Shown: positions 40,245-50,039 of the stretch, piece by piece | Layout: each line of letters begins with the position of its first letter | Numbering within the stretch: the first letter of the stretch is position 1 | Assembly (NCBI RefSeq): GCF_963675165.1 | Contig: NC_087393.1 | Location: 1,679,502 to 1,743,501 of the forward strand | DNA: 64,000 nucleotides | DNA from: Halichondria panicea | Lineage: Eukaryota; Porifera; Demospongiae; Suberitida; Halichondriidae | Direction of reading: 5' to 3' | Translations under genes and position numbers: made by a program | Notes under the pieces: generated by a model | Databases searched by the model: none | Told to the model about the DNA's origin: nothing | Seen by the model: only the letters and a program-made list of their open reading frames with translations

Positions 40245-41324
40245 TACAGGAATTCAACTATAGCCACAATGAACTAAACCTGTGGCCTGAGTTCAGACAA
40301 GTGCACAAAATTGATTAACATGCTTGTAATGCACCATACAGATAATAAAGCAGGTGAAGCCTGCTTACATGGGTATAAGCTTTCATGGTATAGTATTACA
40401 GTGCATAATTATAATAATTAGTTGTTACCTTGTGCTATATCTATAACTATAGCAGAATAATAATTATGATATTCCATGAATGGTTGTAGTTGGGCGGAGT
40501 CCAACCCTATCAGTATACGATATTTATACTCTGCCTCAAGTATACCAATGGAACAAAAACGTGATATACCCAACCACTCGCAGAGGGTTGAACTCCGCCA
40601 ACTAGAATGGTTGTGTGTTGACATGTGCATGCATGCATGCATGCTTCTGAGAATCATAATTATAGTCTTTACTATTAGAGACAAAATATGGTTTGTATGG
40701 AAAGTAAAACTTTATAGATCTAGTAGCCTGTGTGGATGAGTTAGTAATACCTTGAAACATTTCAAAGAAATAGTGGAGAGGGAATGCAATATGCTGCGGT
40801 GTAACAGGAATAACCTTATAAGGTACCATTTACAGCTTCCGTATGACTAATGTACGTACACTATAAAATACTATTCCGAAAGCTGGGTGCATGGTGCCAA
40901 ATGCCTACAGTTCACCACAGGGTATCATTGGCTCCAGTGTACTGAAACTTTCATTGTTGTATCACTTTTATCAGTTAAAGCAGTCCATGAAAGTTTGCTA
41001 AAAAATAAACTGTTTGAGCAATCCAGTGCTTTGCTGCCTCTAAGTTTATCACCTGACTGAACTTCTGCAATCTGATTGGTCGAGACGGAATTCCGTCTTG
41101 GTAAATAAAACTGTGACAAGAGTGCTCAGACAGTCTTCCCAAAAGAAGGGCGGCTGATTCATGAGACTACTCTAAAGCATCTATGAGAATAATTGTATAA
41201 GATGTCGTACGGAGCCATTTGGCATCATAATTGTAATATAGACCTCATAATGCTATGCTCATGCACTGTTGTACTATAGTAAACTAGGATTGGCAAGATA
41301 GTGTAGATCTAGCATGGTAAGTTA

Positions 41325-41560
41325 ACAGGTGGACCTGTCTCTGCATGTGCTTCGAGGACTCGGCCATAATGTATAGGTCATACTATACCACAGAAAAACA
41401 ATACGGCAGCTGCTATAGGAACCCAGAATAATGCCATTATGGCCGAGTCCTTAAAGCACAGATACAGCTCCACCTCATGTTCGGATCCTGTTAACTCACC
41501 TTGGTAGATGGCATAGCCAGTGCAGTGGCAAGGGGAACAAGCAGCAGCAGCTGGAGAGAA
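41325..41560. pseudogene. Opposed ABCC exon 2 fragments plus exon 3 fragment
   Basis: Plus-strand exon 2 words (AGGTGGACCTGTCTCTGCAT, GAGGACTCGGCCATAATG) are followed by minus-strand exon 2 (ATGGCCGAGTCCTTAAAGCA, AGCTCCACCTCATGTTCGGA) and minus-strand exon 3 (GGTAGATGGCATAGCCA, GGGGAACAAGCAGCAGCAGC). The two exon 2 pieces form an imperfect inverted repeat. All are truncated. Confidence 0.7.
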
Positions 41561-41636
41561 GAGATCTATCAAATATGGCTTAATTACAATCTTTGCTGCA
41601 TAAAGGGGTTAAATGAGATAGTCTCTTAGTATATAC

Positions 41637-41830
41637 GTGTATAGTATGACCACAGAAAACAACATGGCAGCTCCTAGAAACCAGAATAATGCCACATTAT
41701 GGCGGAGTCCTCAAAGCACAGAGTCTACGTATATGGAATATATATATATATGGGATGGTCCGAACATGCATGAGGTGGACCTACCTGAGACAGGTCCACC
41801 TCATGTTCGGACCATTCCACTGATATGACA
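41637..41830. pseudogene. Palindromic ABCC exon 2 fragment
   Basis: A minus-strand exon 2 piece (CAGAATAATGCCACATTATG, GAGTCCTCAAAGCACAGAG) is followed by TGGGATGGTCCGAACATGCA and AGGTGGACCT on the plus strand and then its near mirror, AGGTCCACCTCATGTTCGGA. This makes an inverted repeat of about 35 bases per arm around 41750-41820. Confidence 0.7.
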
Positions 41831-42084
41831 TGACAGTAGTAAACAAACAAGGAAATCTCCAGTATTAAATGCAGTGAAACCATACATAACAAGATTTAAC
41901 TTACCCACAAGTCAATTTAAACTGGTCACTTTGCCAGAGAGCTTTGGTGTCACTTACATGCATGACCTTTCATAACCACCTCAGACAACATTGAAAAGGT
42001 CATCAATAGATCTAGTTTGGTTGGTTCTAGACTCATTTTCAGAGAGGACTGGGTTCCCACAGATAAATCAATGAAACACACATG

Positions 42085-42190
42085 AACTTTTGATATCTAA
42101 ACAGTATGTTCGCTTGTAGCCATTGTTGGTATTGTTTTCTTCTCTCTAGCTCTTTCCTTTTTCTCTTTCCGTCTTTGTTTTTCTTTTGAA
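42085..42190 (-). pseudogene. Fragment of the 3' end of the gene at 44328-44897
   Basis: ACTTTTGATATCTAAACAGT, TTCGCTTGTAGCCATTG and the Lys-codon-rich TTTTTCTCTTTCCGTCTTTG match 44318-44402, the C-terminal coding and stop region of the unknown Lys-rich protein, with small indels. It ends in a different downstream sequence, so it is a duplicated piece. Confidence 0.65.
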
Positions 42191-42799
42191 TAATAATAAA
42201 GGTGCCATTATGCCAGCATAATTCTCCAACGAGGGGGGGTTGGTCAGTATAATCAAAGATTCTATATGCTGGGCAATCAATAATCACCTGCAGAAAGCAG
42301 AGTGCATAATATTAGTGCCTTTGCCCATTAAATTTTATACACACAGCCTATGACAAATGACAGCAATTAATTGGTGTACTGGAGCCAATGATACTCTGCA
42401 TGTGGTGAGCTGTATTGGCATTTTGTGACCGATCAGCTTTTGGGGGTGTTTGGTATAATTATAAATGTCATGTAGTCACATGCAAGCTGTAAGGCCTTAG
42501 GGTATATACCTTATACGTTTATTCTTGTTAAAACCGCAGCATTGCATTTAATGACTCCAGCATTTCTTTGAACTGTTTCAAGGCACATAACTATAAGTTT
42601 CACTTTCCTTACAAACCACTCACAGTGAAGAATTCTCAGAAGCATGCATGCATAATTACTATAAAATCAATAACCAGCATAATAACATCATCATGACGCT
42701 GCTAGTTACAGAGAAAGAGTTGTCTTTTAGGAATCTATTAGCCCACTGACGAGTATTGAAAATGACAAGCGATTAGCATCAGCAAACTTTTGAGTACTA

Positions 42800-43223
42800 T
42801 ATGTGACAGGCTCTGGGAAAACCAGACTATTGGAGCAGAATTTAGTATTGAGCTACAGCTAAATTTATGCCTACAGTATAAAATCTCAAATAAAATGTTA
42901 TTGATGTATAAGTATCTACAGCCCTTCTACTACCTCTCTGTAAAATCTGATGCTCTAAATCCAACTCTTTCCATCGAAACGCTTCGTCCAAACTTTCGCT
43001 ATTACCTTATTTTTCCTAATTAAGCAATCTTTGAGAGCCGTTTTTCTCGATACTACATTTTACGGCTTCGAGTTTCCAACGCGCATAACTCAGGTATGAA
43101 ACTAGGTATGTGAAAACTAAGCATATCATTGTGTAGGCAATGCTCTGCTCTATCACTTGGTACATTAATCACCAAAATTTTAGTCTGCTCCAATAGTCTG
43201 GTTTTCCTAGAGCCTGTCACATA
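42800..43223. mobile_element. TIR element, about 424 bp with about 40-bp inverted ends
   Basis: The left end TATGTGACAGGCTCTGGGAA continues through ACCAGACTATTGGAGCAGA; the right end is its reverse complement with one difference over that stretch. No transposase ORF is present. It sits within repeat module 4. Confidence 0.8.
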
Positions 43224-43784
43224 TGATTATGCATTGGAAGAGGAAGGTGACGTATAGACCGTTGTCATGGAGATGGAGCATTGGGATAGAGAACTTTTTT
43301 ACAACCATGGTTATTCTAAGAATGATAGTGTGCTGATGATAACGTATTGCTTACTCCAGCATGTAGGCGAGACATGCAAGCCGAGACGTGCAGGCGAGAC
43401 ATCAGGCGATGTGCAGTAATTCCACCACAACCCATGCATGCAAGGAACTAAATTATACTTTCACCAAAATAAGTGGAGATCCACTAGTGATTAACATGGC
43501 ACCGTACAGTGTAAGACAACGTAAGTGATCACAATGAGGTCATAATTATACTGAACGAAATTTACATGCATGCTCAATGGCATCAACATGCATGAGCTAT
43601 AATTATAGGTATAGTAAGTGTGCTCTATAAAATTATGTACATTACCCGCCATATAATTATGTTACTTACACTATACACATGAATAATACTCAACATCACA
43701 CATCACTTTAAGTTTGATGCGTTTATACGTATGAAGATCAACGCACAATGATCCGTTTAGTGTTCATCCCAACCCCCATCAGCT

Positions 43785-44095
43785 CACTATGGTGATAGCG
43801 AGAACGAGTGGAGTGAGGTCACCTTGGGATAGATGGTGTAGCACAGTGCAATATAGCGAGAGGAACGATCAGCAGCAGCTGGAAGGTGCTTAAATAAATA
43901 AAAGTGAATAAAATAGCCAATGAAATTACTACTGAATGACTTAATTACTGTATGAAGCCAATAGGATCCGTTACATTGAATGGGCAATCCCCTGATGAAG
44001 TGAAACCTGTTTATAACCACAAGTATTGTGTAATGGGGAGGGGTCTGTCCACTGGACCACACCCACCTCACTACTCATGATCTATAATACCGCAA
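43785..44095 (-). pseudogene. ABCC exon 3 and exon 2-region fragment (module 4)
   Basis: 43788-43885 matches exon 3 (GAACGAGTGGAGTGAGG, AGATGGTGTAGC, AACGATCAGCAGCAGCTGGA), with about 30 bases lost. Downstream sequence keeps only traces of the exon 2 flank (TGAATGACTT, AGCCAATAGGATCCG). Frame is destroyed. Confidence 0.65.
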
Positions 44096-44175
44096 GTTAC
44101 TCAGACAAAGGTTTGTAAAAATTGCTCAGTGCCCGAGAGCTTTGTATCAATCTAGAGATAGATCTATAAACTCTA

Positions 44176-44263
44176 TAGCCTCGTTCCCAGCCGAGTTGTC
44201 TTTAGCTACGCTGTATTTTTCAACTTCATTCTATTAAAAAAAATCGGCCTGGGGCTGAGGCTA
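44176..44263. mobile_element. TAGCCTCG-type short TIR element
   Basis: The left end TAGCCTCGTTCCCAGCCGAG and the right end CGGCCTGGGGCTGAGGCTA are an imperfect inverted pair. Related elements lie at 57660-57772 and 11221-11264. Confidence 0.65.
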
Positions 44264-44327
44264 TAAACTCTACCGCTTCATTTTAGGGTTTCTACAGAAT
44301 CTCTCTTTTAAAACATACTTTTGGTAT

Positions 44328-44897
44328 CTAAATAGTTTGTTTGCTTGTAGCCATTGGCTTCTTCTCTTTAGCTTTTTTCTTTTTTTCTTTCCGTCTTTTG
44401 TTCTTCTCTTGAGCAGAAACCATTCTCTGACCTCTCACAAGTGTGCTACCATCGGGGTTCTCATTTATTCTGAAGCTTTTGTTGGGTGGAGCAGCAATAT
44501 CTGCTTCAGTGAGGGATGTATCAAGTTTTCTCTTTGACGAAACTGTTTGAGGCAGTTCCCTCATCAAGTGATGGTACCTTGCAGATTGCTTTAATTGGCG
44601 TTTCAAAAATGTCTCATGAACCGAATGCAGAGACCCTCTTTCTTCATCGACTAGATAGGTACTGGAATCAGACTGTACTTGCTTGGAGACGTGAGACCCA
44701 GGATCATTGGAATCTGATTCTTGATCCGCAGAACTTGAGTGGTTCTCCACATTGGGATTGCCATACAGTCGTTTGTGGTGTGCCTCTAAGACCTTGTCTT
44801 TAAACACTACATAAACAATCAATAGTCCAGATATAAATTGTAGAGGTTACATCAATGCTTTTACAGTTTATATCTCACCTTCTTCTCTGCTGGCCAT
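44328..44897 (-). CDS. Unknown small Lys-rich protein, two exons
   Basis: Exon 1 is 44879-44897 (MASREE plus one base), exon 2 is 44328-44806; donor GTGAGATA, acceptor TGTAG, phase kept, giving 165 residues. The N-terminus (MASREEVFKDKVLEAHHKRL) looks helical, the middle is polar and acidic, and the C-terminal 30 residues are a run of Lys, Arg and Glu (EKNKRRKEKKKKAKEKK) typical of nuclear or nucleolar proteins. I do not recognise the family. It lies on the same strand as GPANK1, 225 bases downstream of its stop codon. The start codon sits inside a 56-base tandem duplication. A fragment of its 3' end lies at 42085-42190. Confidence 0.7.
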
Positions 44898-44998
44898 TCC
44901 ATTCTATTGTCATTTGGTAAATATGTCCATCTTACAAGCTAACTGCTGGCCATTCCATTCTATTGTCATTTGGTAAATATGTCCATCTTACAAGCTAA
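44887..44998. repeat. 56-base perfect tandem duplication across a start codon
   Basis: 44887-44942 and 44943-44998 are identical (starting CTGCTGGCCATTCCATTCTA). The block contains the ATG of the gene at 44328-44897. The extra, upstream copy gives the 4-codon frame MASS followed by a stop before the real start. Confidence 0.9.
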
Positions 44999-45122
44999 AT
45001 ACAGCAAGTTTGTTTCACAGTAGTTACATTAATGATTAATACCATACAGTCCATACACATGCATGTACACACATAATTATACATAGATTTATTTATTATG
45101 TCGTGGGGATAAAAATATAAGC

Positions 45123-46271
45123 TCAAAAATTAGCGTCAGTGTTAAGGTACTGTCTCATTCTCAGCTCCCATTGTTTGTCCTTTTTAGCTTCTCTTACAAT
45201 GTCCTTCTTCTTTAACTGTTTGGCATCCACAAAACACTCCTCGCTGGGCCTCCTTATAGCAGCTGTGTCTCCGGCCTCAAAATGAGTCACTCGAGCTTTA
45301 TCCTTCCCTTTAATACCAAATCCAAGTCGGTCTCTTTTGAGAACAGTCTTCACTGGAAACTGTTGACCTTGCTGCTCGGAGCCAAGACCTCCTTCCGGAT
45401 CCCAGCCTTCCCTGAGCAGCATTTGATAGCCTCTGTTCGACTGAGGGATGCCATAGACTGTGTGTACACCGGGTTGGTATTGACAGTTAAACTGGTGAAG
45501 TGTGGATGTGCCGTGCTTGTGTGGAATGTCTTGAGAAATTGTTAACTGGCAGATATCACAAAAATATGGTCCTCCATTTTCATTAGTGTCTTGAACACAA
45601 GCGTGAGATTCGACAGCGTTTTTATAAGAACTAGCGTCTTTATAAGAACTATTGTCTTTTGCTTCTGGTGAATCTTTATTATCTTCACAAGGTTCCAGGA
45701 GTTCAGCTATGTGAGTATGGCCAGCACTCAATGCAAGATCCACAGCATTCTGTCCTGAGCTGTCTACCATTTTTCTCCACTCTGCTCCGATACTCAACAA
45801 ATATCCAACTGTGTTCGTGTGTCCAGCATAAGCCGCACTCATCAGTAAAGTCCAACCAAAGTTATCAGTTATATTCACATTATAATGTCCCTTCGATAGA
45901 ACTAATCTTAACGAGTCCAACTCCCCATCTTGAGCAAAACGAAATACTTCACCGATTGTTGGCAATCTCTCCAACACCTTTGATTTTGGTTTAGCGATAG
46001 CTCGTCCCGTTCTTGATGGCTTCAGTTTTCTTTTACGCCGAGTAAAATTATGTTCTTGGGGCATCGAAAGTACCTCTTCATAAAACTGTTTAGCTTCTTT
46101 CCCACTCATAGTAGTCGACTGCTCAGGAGGAGAATTGTCTGTATTGTCCAATTGAGGGAGATTTCTGCTCGATCCTTGCTCAGGGTGGAACATGATAGCT
46201 CTTCCTGTGTCCAGAGGGAGAGTAGAGGCAAGATAGCTTCTTGTTCGCTTGGCCCAGTTCTCTTCTTCCAT
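45123..46271 (-). CDS. GPANK1: G-patch and ankyrin-repeat protein (GPANK1-like), intronless
   Basis: An open frame of 382 residues (human GPANK1 is about 356). Ankyrin repeats lie at about 105-195 (NITDNFGWTLLMSAAYAGHT, SSGQNAVDLALSAGHTHIAE). A Cys/His cluster at 238-259 (FCDIC then HKHGTSTLH) resembles a C2H2-type finger. A G-patch lies at about 278-325 (NRGYQMLLREGWDPEGGLG, RDRLGFGIKGK), followed by a Lys/Arg-rich tail. This order and the words are characteristic of GPANK1. G-patch proteins usually bind DEAH helicases or RNA; the exact role of GPANK1 is little known. It is divergent from the MOSMO-like gene, 197 bases away. Confidence 0.9.
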   Translation of the reverse strand: MEEENWAKRTRSYLASTLPLDTGRAIMFHPEQGSSRNLPQLDNTDNSPPEQSTTMSGKEAKQFYEEVLSMPQEHNFTRRKRKLKPSRTGRAIAKPKSKVLERLPTIGEVFRFAQDGELDSLRLVLSKGHYNVNITDNFGWTLLMSAAYAGHTNTVGYLLSIGAEWRKMVDSSGQNAVDLALSAGHTHIAELLEPCEDNKDSPEAKDNSSYKDASSYKNAVESHACVQDTNENGGPYFCDICQLTISQDIPHKHGTSTLHQFNCQYQPGVHTVYGIPQSNRGYQMLLREGWDPEGGLGSEQQGQQFPVKTVLKRDRLGFGIKGKDKARVTHFEAGDTAAIRRPSEECFVDAKQLKKKDIVREAKKDKQWELRMRQYLNTDANF

Positions 46272-46468
46272 GGTGAAAGGTAATTATGTGGATGAAATAA
46301 GTATTAAACACCGTAAGGTCAACTTTTCTTTGATTTGGTAAAGAGCTTCAAATCAAAAGTTAGATCATGAAACTAAGTTCAAAGGTCATTATTTTCTACG
46401 TAACCCTTCTTGCGCTGAGTTAGTCAAGACAATAACAATACTCTAGAATAAAAACACATGAACACACT
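46272..46468. promoter_or_regulatory. Shared promoter region of GPANK1 and the MOSMO-like gene
   Basis: Only 197 bases separate the two start codons on opposite strands, so both promoters and 5' UTRs must fit here. No TATA box is evident. Placement is inferred from gene order. Confidence 0.55.
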
Positions 46469-47496
46469 ATGGACAAGTACATTCTCGTCTGTGTCCTGCT
46501 GTTGATACTGGTGGAGATGCTCTGTGTGACAGCTGTATTTACAGCAGACTGGATTGTCTCCTATCAGTTTGGTGAGATGAGCACACGTGTTGACAGCACA
46601 TCAGCAGTGCCTACATGTTTGTGTCACTAGCAGCTACGTGGTAATGGCCCTACCTTAACACTAGTGCTGTGTTGATTAAACACATACGCTACTATAACCT
46701 CAACTTTCAGTTTGATACTGGTCCATTTCGTTCCTCCATCATGCTGTCCTGATTTAATACTGTAGGCGCTAGGCCTGTATCATTCCATAAATCCAAAAAC
46801 ATATTCTCTCTTTAGGTCGGCTGCGACACGGGCTCTATCATTTCTGCCACACCTACCCAGGGGAGGAGGAGTCCTGTGAGTTCCAGTACCAGCACATAGC
46901 CTGGACCACCAGCTCTCTCGGTATCGTTGGTGCTGTGGGGGTTATCGCCATCAGCATCAGTTTCCTGGTCATCAACCTCAAGAGGGATTTACCTGCCTTC
47001 GCTTCTACAGGCAAATGGGTGGCACTGATTGGACGTGAGTGCCTGAGTGGTATACTCTCACCTATATTATAGTTACAGCAAAACCTTTGACCTAAAGGGC
47101 CGCTTAAGGATGACAGTTTTTGTATGACAGTTTTTACTTAATACTGTGTGGGGTCCTTTTCAGGAAGTTCCATTGCACGCACGCACATGTATGCTCATGG
47201 GTCTGCACCACACACACACATTGTCTTTCTCCCCTCCACATGCTAACATAGCAACCACCACCCCCCTCCCACACACACACACAGTGATGCTGCTCTGTGT
47301 TGTGGGGATTGTCTTCCCTCTAGGTTTCTCAGCCAGTGAGTTTGGTGGACACTCGTACCTCCTCACCAGCCCCTACCAAGTGGGATACTCGTACGTGCTG
47401 TTCAATGTTGCCATAGTGACAGGGATAGCAGCAATGGTTGTGGGCAACAAAATGTTCTGGCCATTCTTCTCACGATTCTTCAATGCAGTCCGATGA
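46469..47496 (+). CDS. MOSMO: MOSMO-like four-transmembrane protein
   Basis: Exons 46469-46571, 46816-47034 and 47285-47496 join in phase to 177 residues (human MOSMO, formerly C16orf52, is about 167). Four hydrophobic segments are visible: one near the N-terminus (VCVLLLILVEMLCVTAVF), one after IAWTTSS (IVGAVGVIAISISFLVINL), one at LIGLMLLCVVGIVFPLGF, and one near the C-terminus (VLFNVAIVTGIAAMVVG). The segment FPLGFSASEFGG followed by GYSYVLF aligns with FPIGF-x6-GG..GSSYVLF of MOSMO. In vertebrates MOSMO acts with MEGF8 and MGRN1 to clear Smoothened from cilia; that role cannot be assumed here. The first loop has two Cys (FCHTYPGEEESCEF). Confidence 0.8.
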
Positions 47497-47859
47497 AACT
47501 GAACACTGCGTTTTGTTCAACATATAATTATACTGCTCTCATTTTTAACTATGATCACTCAATCTCTCATCATTCACTCATTGAACGTAATTATTCCTTG
47601 TGCTTTAAAATTGATTCGTGAGAGCTATATTCATGTCAGCCATGCGTAAATTCCATACCACCTACTTTGTTTAAGTGGTTGTATGTATGTACAGAGGAAC
47701 CATTTTTTAGGTGAGCATTGCCTAGACTATGCACACCTACTATCAAAACACAGAACACATAATTATTTTGCTTATTGGTTAATAGTGAGAAATGAACTTC
47801 ATCGTCATAAAAAGGCAATTAATACGTAGAAGCAAACACCAAAACATACAACTGATCAG
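47497..47859. other. Intergenic region between convergent MOSMO-like and RPL38 genes
   Basis: 363 AT-rich bases hold both 3' UTRs. I see no gene and no clear AATAAA. Confidence 0.5.
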
Positions 47860-49222
47860 TTAATTGTTCTTCTTGCCACTCTTGCTCAATTCTTTCACAG
47901 CCAAATCTGGGAAAAGAACATAATAATATTATTGATATAAACATACGTCAATTAATATGAATGTAACGCAAGTGTATCTGAAGTAACCTACATATTATTA
48001 CAGTGAGATGGACATACAATGGGCATGGTGTACACTAAAAATATTCAAGGACAGGTACGTAGTAGTTCCTGAGAGGCATTCGATTTAACAGCAGCCATCT
48101 ACATAATTATGCTGGGCTGGGCTTTCACAAAAAAGGTGGTTAATTTTTTAAAAATATCAAGCATACATTGAATAACACTCAGCAATCATGTACCTGGAGG
48201 TAGGGACTGCTTCAGTTTGTCTGCCTTTTCTTTGTCAGTAACCACCAGTGTGTAGAGGTACTTGGAGCATCGAACCTTGAACTTCACCTTGTCTTTAGTC
48301 TTCATAATTTTTACAGCTGTAACAAGCAAAGGCTTTAAATTGTTTTTATGAACAACCCTTCTTTTCAAGCGAGCTACTACATATACATTTTTACAGTAAA
48401 GCAAAAGACATAGTACACATCTAGTGAGATGACACATGACAGATGCACCTTAAATAGACTACATGGTGCAATATCGTATAGCGGGTATTATTTGGTGAAT
48501 GAGGCAATTGAACCATAATTGGCCGTTTTTACCACATGATCATGAAGTTAAATCGGAGACACTCGCCTAGGTTCGCCAAATGCACCAACTAAACTGCTAT
48601 ACGTTATCAATTATAAAAGCTCATATGCTCATACCGTAGTCGTTCTAATTATAGAACCACCCTAATACAAGCACCAATTATTTTTCTGTTCTACCATTTC
48701 GAAATGTTTATTATTTTTTTGTGGTGCTTTGCCATATAATAGAATGTACAACGTACATGGCACTGCATGCTTCCATGGCCTCAAAAAGTTCTTTAAAGCA
48801 GTAAACATGCAGAATGTCATTGCTTATACTTCGCTTATTAACCTTATACTACTATACTAGGCAGGGTAGGACCACAGCTAAGTAGATCTTGAGATTGAGA
48901 GGTCAGTTCTTCGAGCTAAATTTGAGCTTTGTTAAGCCACGCCTATTCAACTTTAGATCCATATTTATTTTACATCTCCAAATAAGCACCATTTCCAGTG
49001 CTATAATTTAGAATGATTACGTATGATTACGTACTCACATTTTGCATCCTTCCTTCTCGCTGTGATAAGGAAGTCCTTGATCTCTTCAATCTTCTTCGGC
49101 TGTACACACAAAACATTATTTCATGGTACTTAGAGATATCTTATGTAACGTAAAGGGTTGTATAATAAATGTACACAAGACTATTCTGAATATTTTTATG
49201 TAAATCTACTTCTTTTTACCAT
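47860..49222 (-). CDS. RPL38: 60S ribosomal protein L38 (eL38)
   Basis: Coding exons 5' to 3': 49220-49222 (only ATG), 49039-49099, 48194-48316, 47860-47906; total 77 residues (human 70). The protein [56 protein letters not shown] matches eL38 along its whole length, with a short extra Lys-rich tail (SKSGKKNN). eL38 sits on the large-subunit surface. An ATG that ends exactly at an exon border is a common layout of animal ribosomal-protein genes. A non-coding exon with a TOP start (49504-49532) and 5' UTR sequence at 49223-49256 precede it. It is divergent from the formin gene. Confidence 0.95.
48473..48607. mobile_element. CGTATAGC-type short TIR element in RPL38 intron
   Basis: The left end ATCGTATAGCGGGTA and the right end AAACTGCTATACGTTA are an imperfect inverted pair. 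A diverged relative (GTAGAGCGGGTATAC...ATTTGGTGA) begins near 6445 in an intron of ABCC gene A. Confidence 0.5.
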
Positions 49223-49503
49223 GGCTAAACAATGGGTCACGGTCGAATGGACGAGTCTGTGAAGTGAAAAAAGACAGAACTGACTGACTGACTGGCAAGC
49301 ACTATACAATGTGTACAACAAACGTACAGTACAAATAATTATACAGTTCAATAATTAGCCCTTAGCCAAGAGTTGATAATAAAAGTGCCTACTAACCAAA
49401 GTACATCAGTAACATGAGTTTGAGCAAAATCTTATTTACTATTAACATTGGAGAATGGATGCATAGGTACAGTGGATTACTGTAGATAAAATTACTAACT
49501 CAC

Positions 49504-49532
49504 CTTCAACCACGTGGTCCCAAAGAGAAAGG
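49504..49532 (-). promoter_or_regulatory. RPL38: RPL38 5' UTR exon with TOP motif
   Basis: On the minus strand CCTTTCTCTTT (49522-49532) is followed by an E-box palindrome CACGTG (49511-49516) and a splice donor GAAG|GTGAGTTAG. A C followed by a pyrimidine run at the start is the TOP signature that puts ribosomal-protein mRNAs under TOR control. The next exon starts after TTCACTTCACAG (49256). The exact start site is inferred. Confidence 0.65.
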
Positions 49533-50039
49533 CTATTGCAATGCGCATGTGCAATATGATTTGCAAAGAGGGGCGTGGCACCCGTTGAAAAAACAACCAG
49601 CCCTGCCCACCTTTTGAGCAACAACACCCAAGCTGCACTGAAAACAGGACAAAACAAAGCCCTCTAGTACTATATAGTGGGATGATTCACCACTAATCAG
49701 GTAAGCACCACATTCAATAGCAACCCAATTATTGTAGCAGGTTGTGTTGTAGCTAGTTAGCTGTGCAGCCTGTAGTATCACCTTGCCTGTCGTCTAGCTA
49801 TAGTTCAGTAAATTAATACAAGTGCTTGTAGAGTATATAGCTGAGCTGTCTTACAAGTGTTTGTGCAGACAAGCTACTTTACTCTATAATTTATGTCCTG
49901 TGTCTGTAAGACTAGTTTTATTACAAGCAAGAGAAGATACAAATTCACGGGTGACTCAAAGTGAACACTGGTCATAGTTTTAGACACTATGAATCACATG
50001 TCCTTACACTATCTCCCTTCCTCCCGCCACACACACAGT
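49533..50039. other. Divergent intergenic region between RPL38 and the formin gene
   Basis: About 507 bases. A CA-rich acceptor-like site (CACACACACAG) lies just before the proposed formin ATG, so an upstream non-coding formin exon may lie here. No other gene is seen. Confidence 0.5.

Larger units (their letters stand above)
38921..44327. other. Gene-poor region with rearranged repeat modules
   Basis: Holds an inverted module (about 39655-40990), a 13-base minisatellite (40193-40244), palindromic ABCC exon 2/3 fragments (41325-41825), a fragment of the neighbouring gene at 44328-44897 (about 42085-42190), a further module (42285-44095) interrupted by a TIR element (42800-43223), and a TAGCCTCG-type element (44176-44263). 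The 39070-39650 part shows nothing recognisable. No intact gene is seen. Confidence 0.6.

Noticed and set aside
42039-42287. 82-codon frame with a Lys-rich stretch as a separate gene
   Set aside because: The Lys-rich part is a duplicated fragment of the 3' end of the gene at 44328-44897, and the rest matches nothing.
43041-43160. Possible tRNA or small RNA in the TIR element
   Set aside because: I could not fold a cloverleaf with a proper anticodon arm or find A/B box pairs in this AT-rich stretch.
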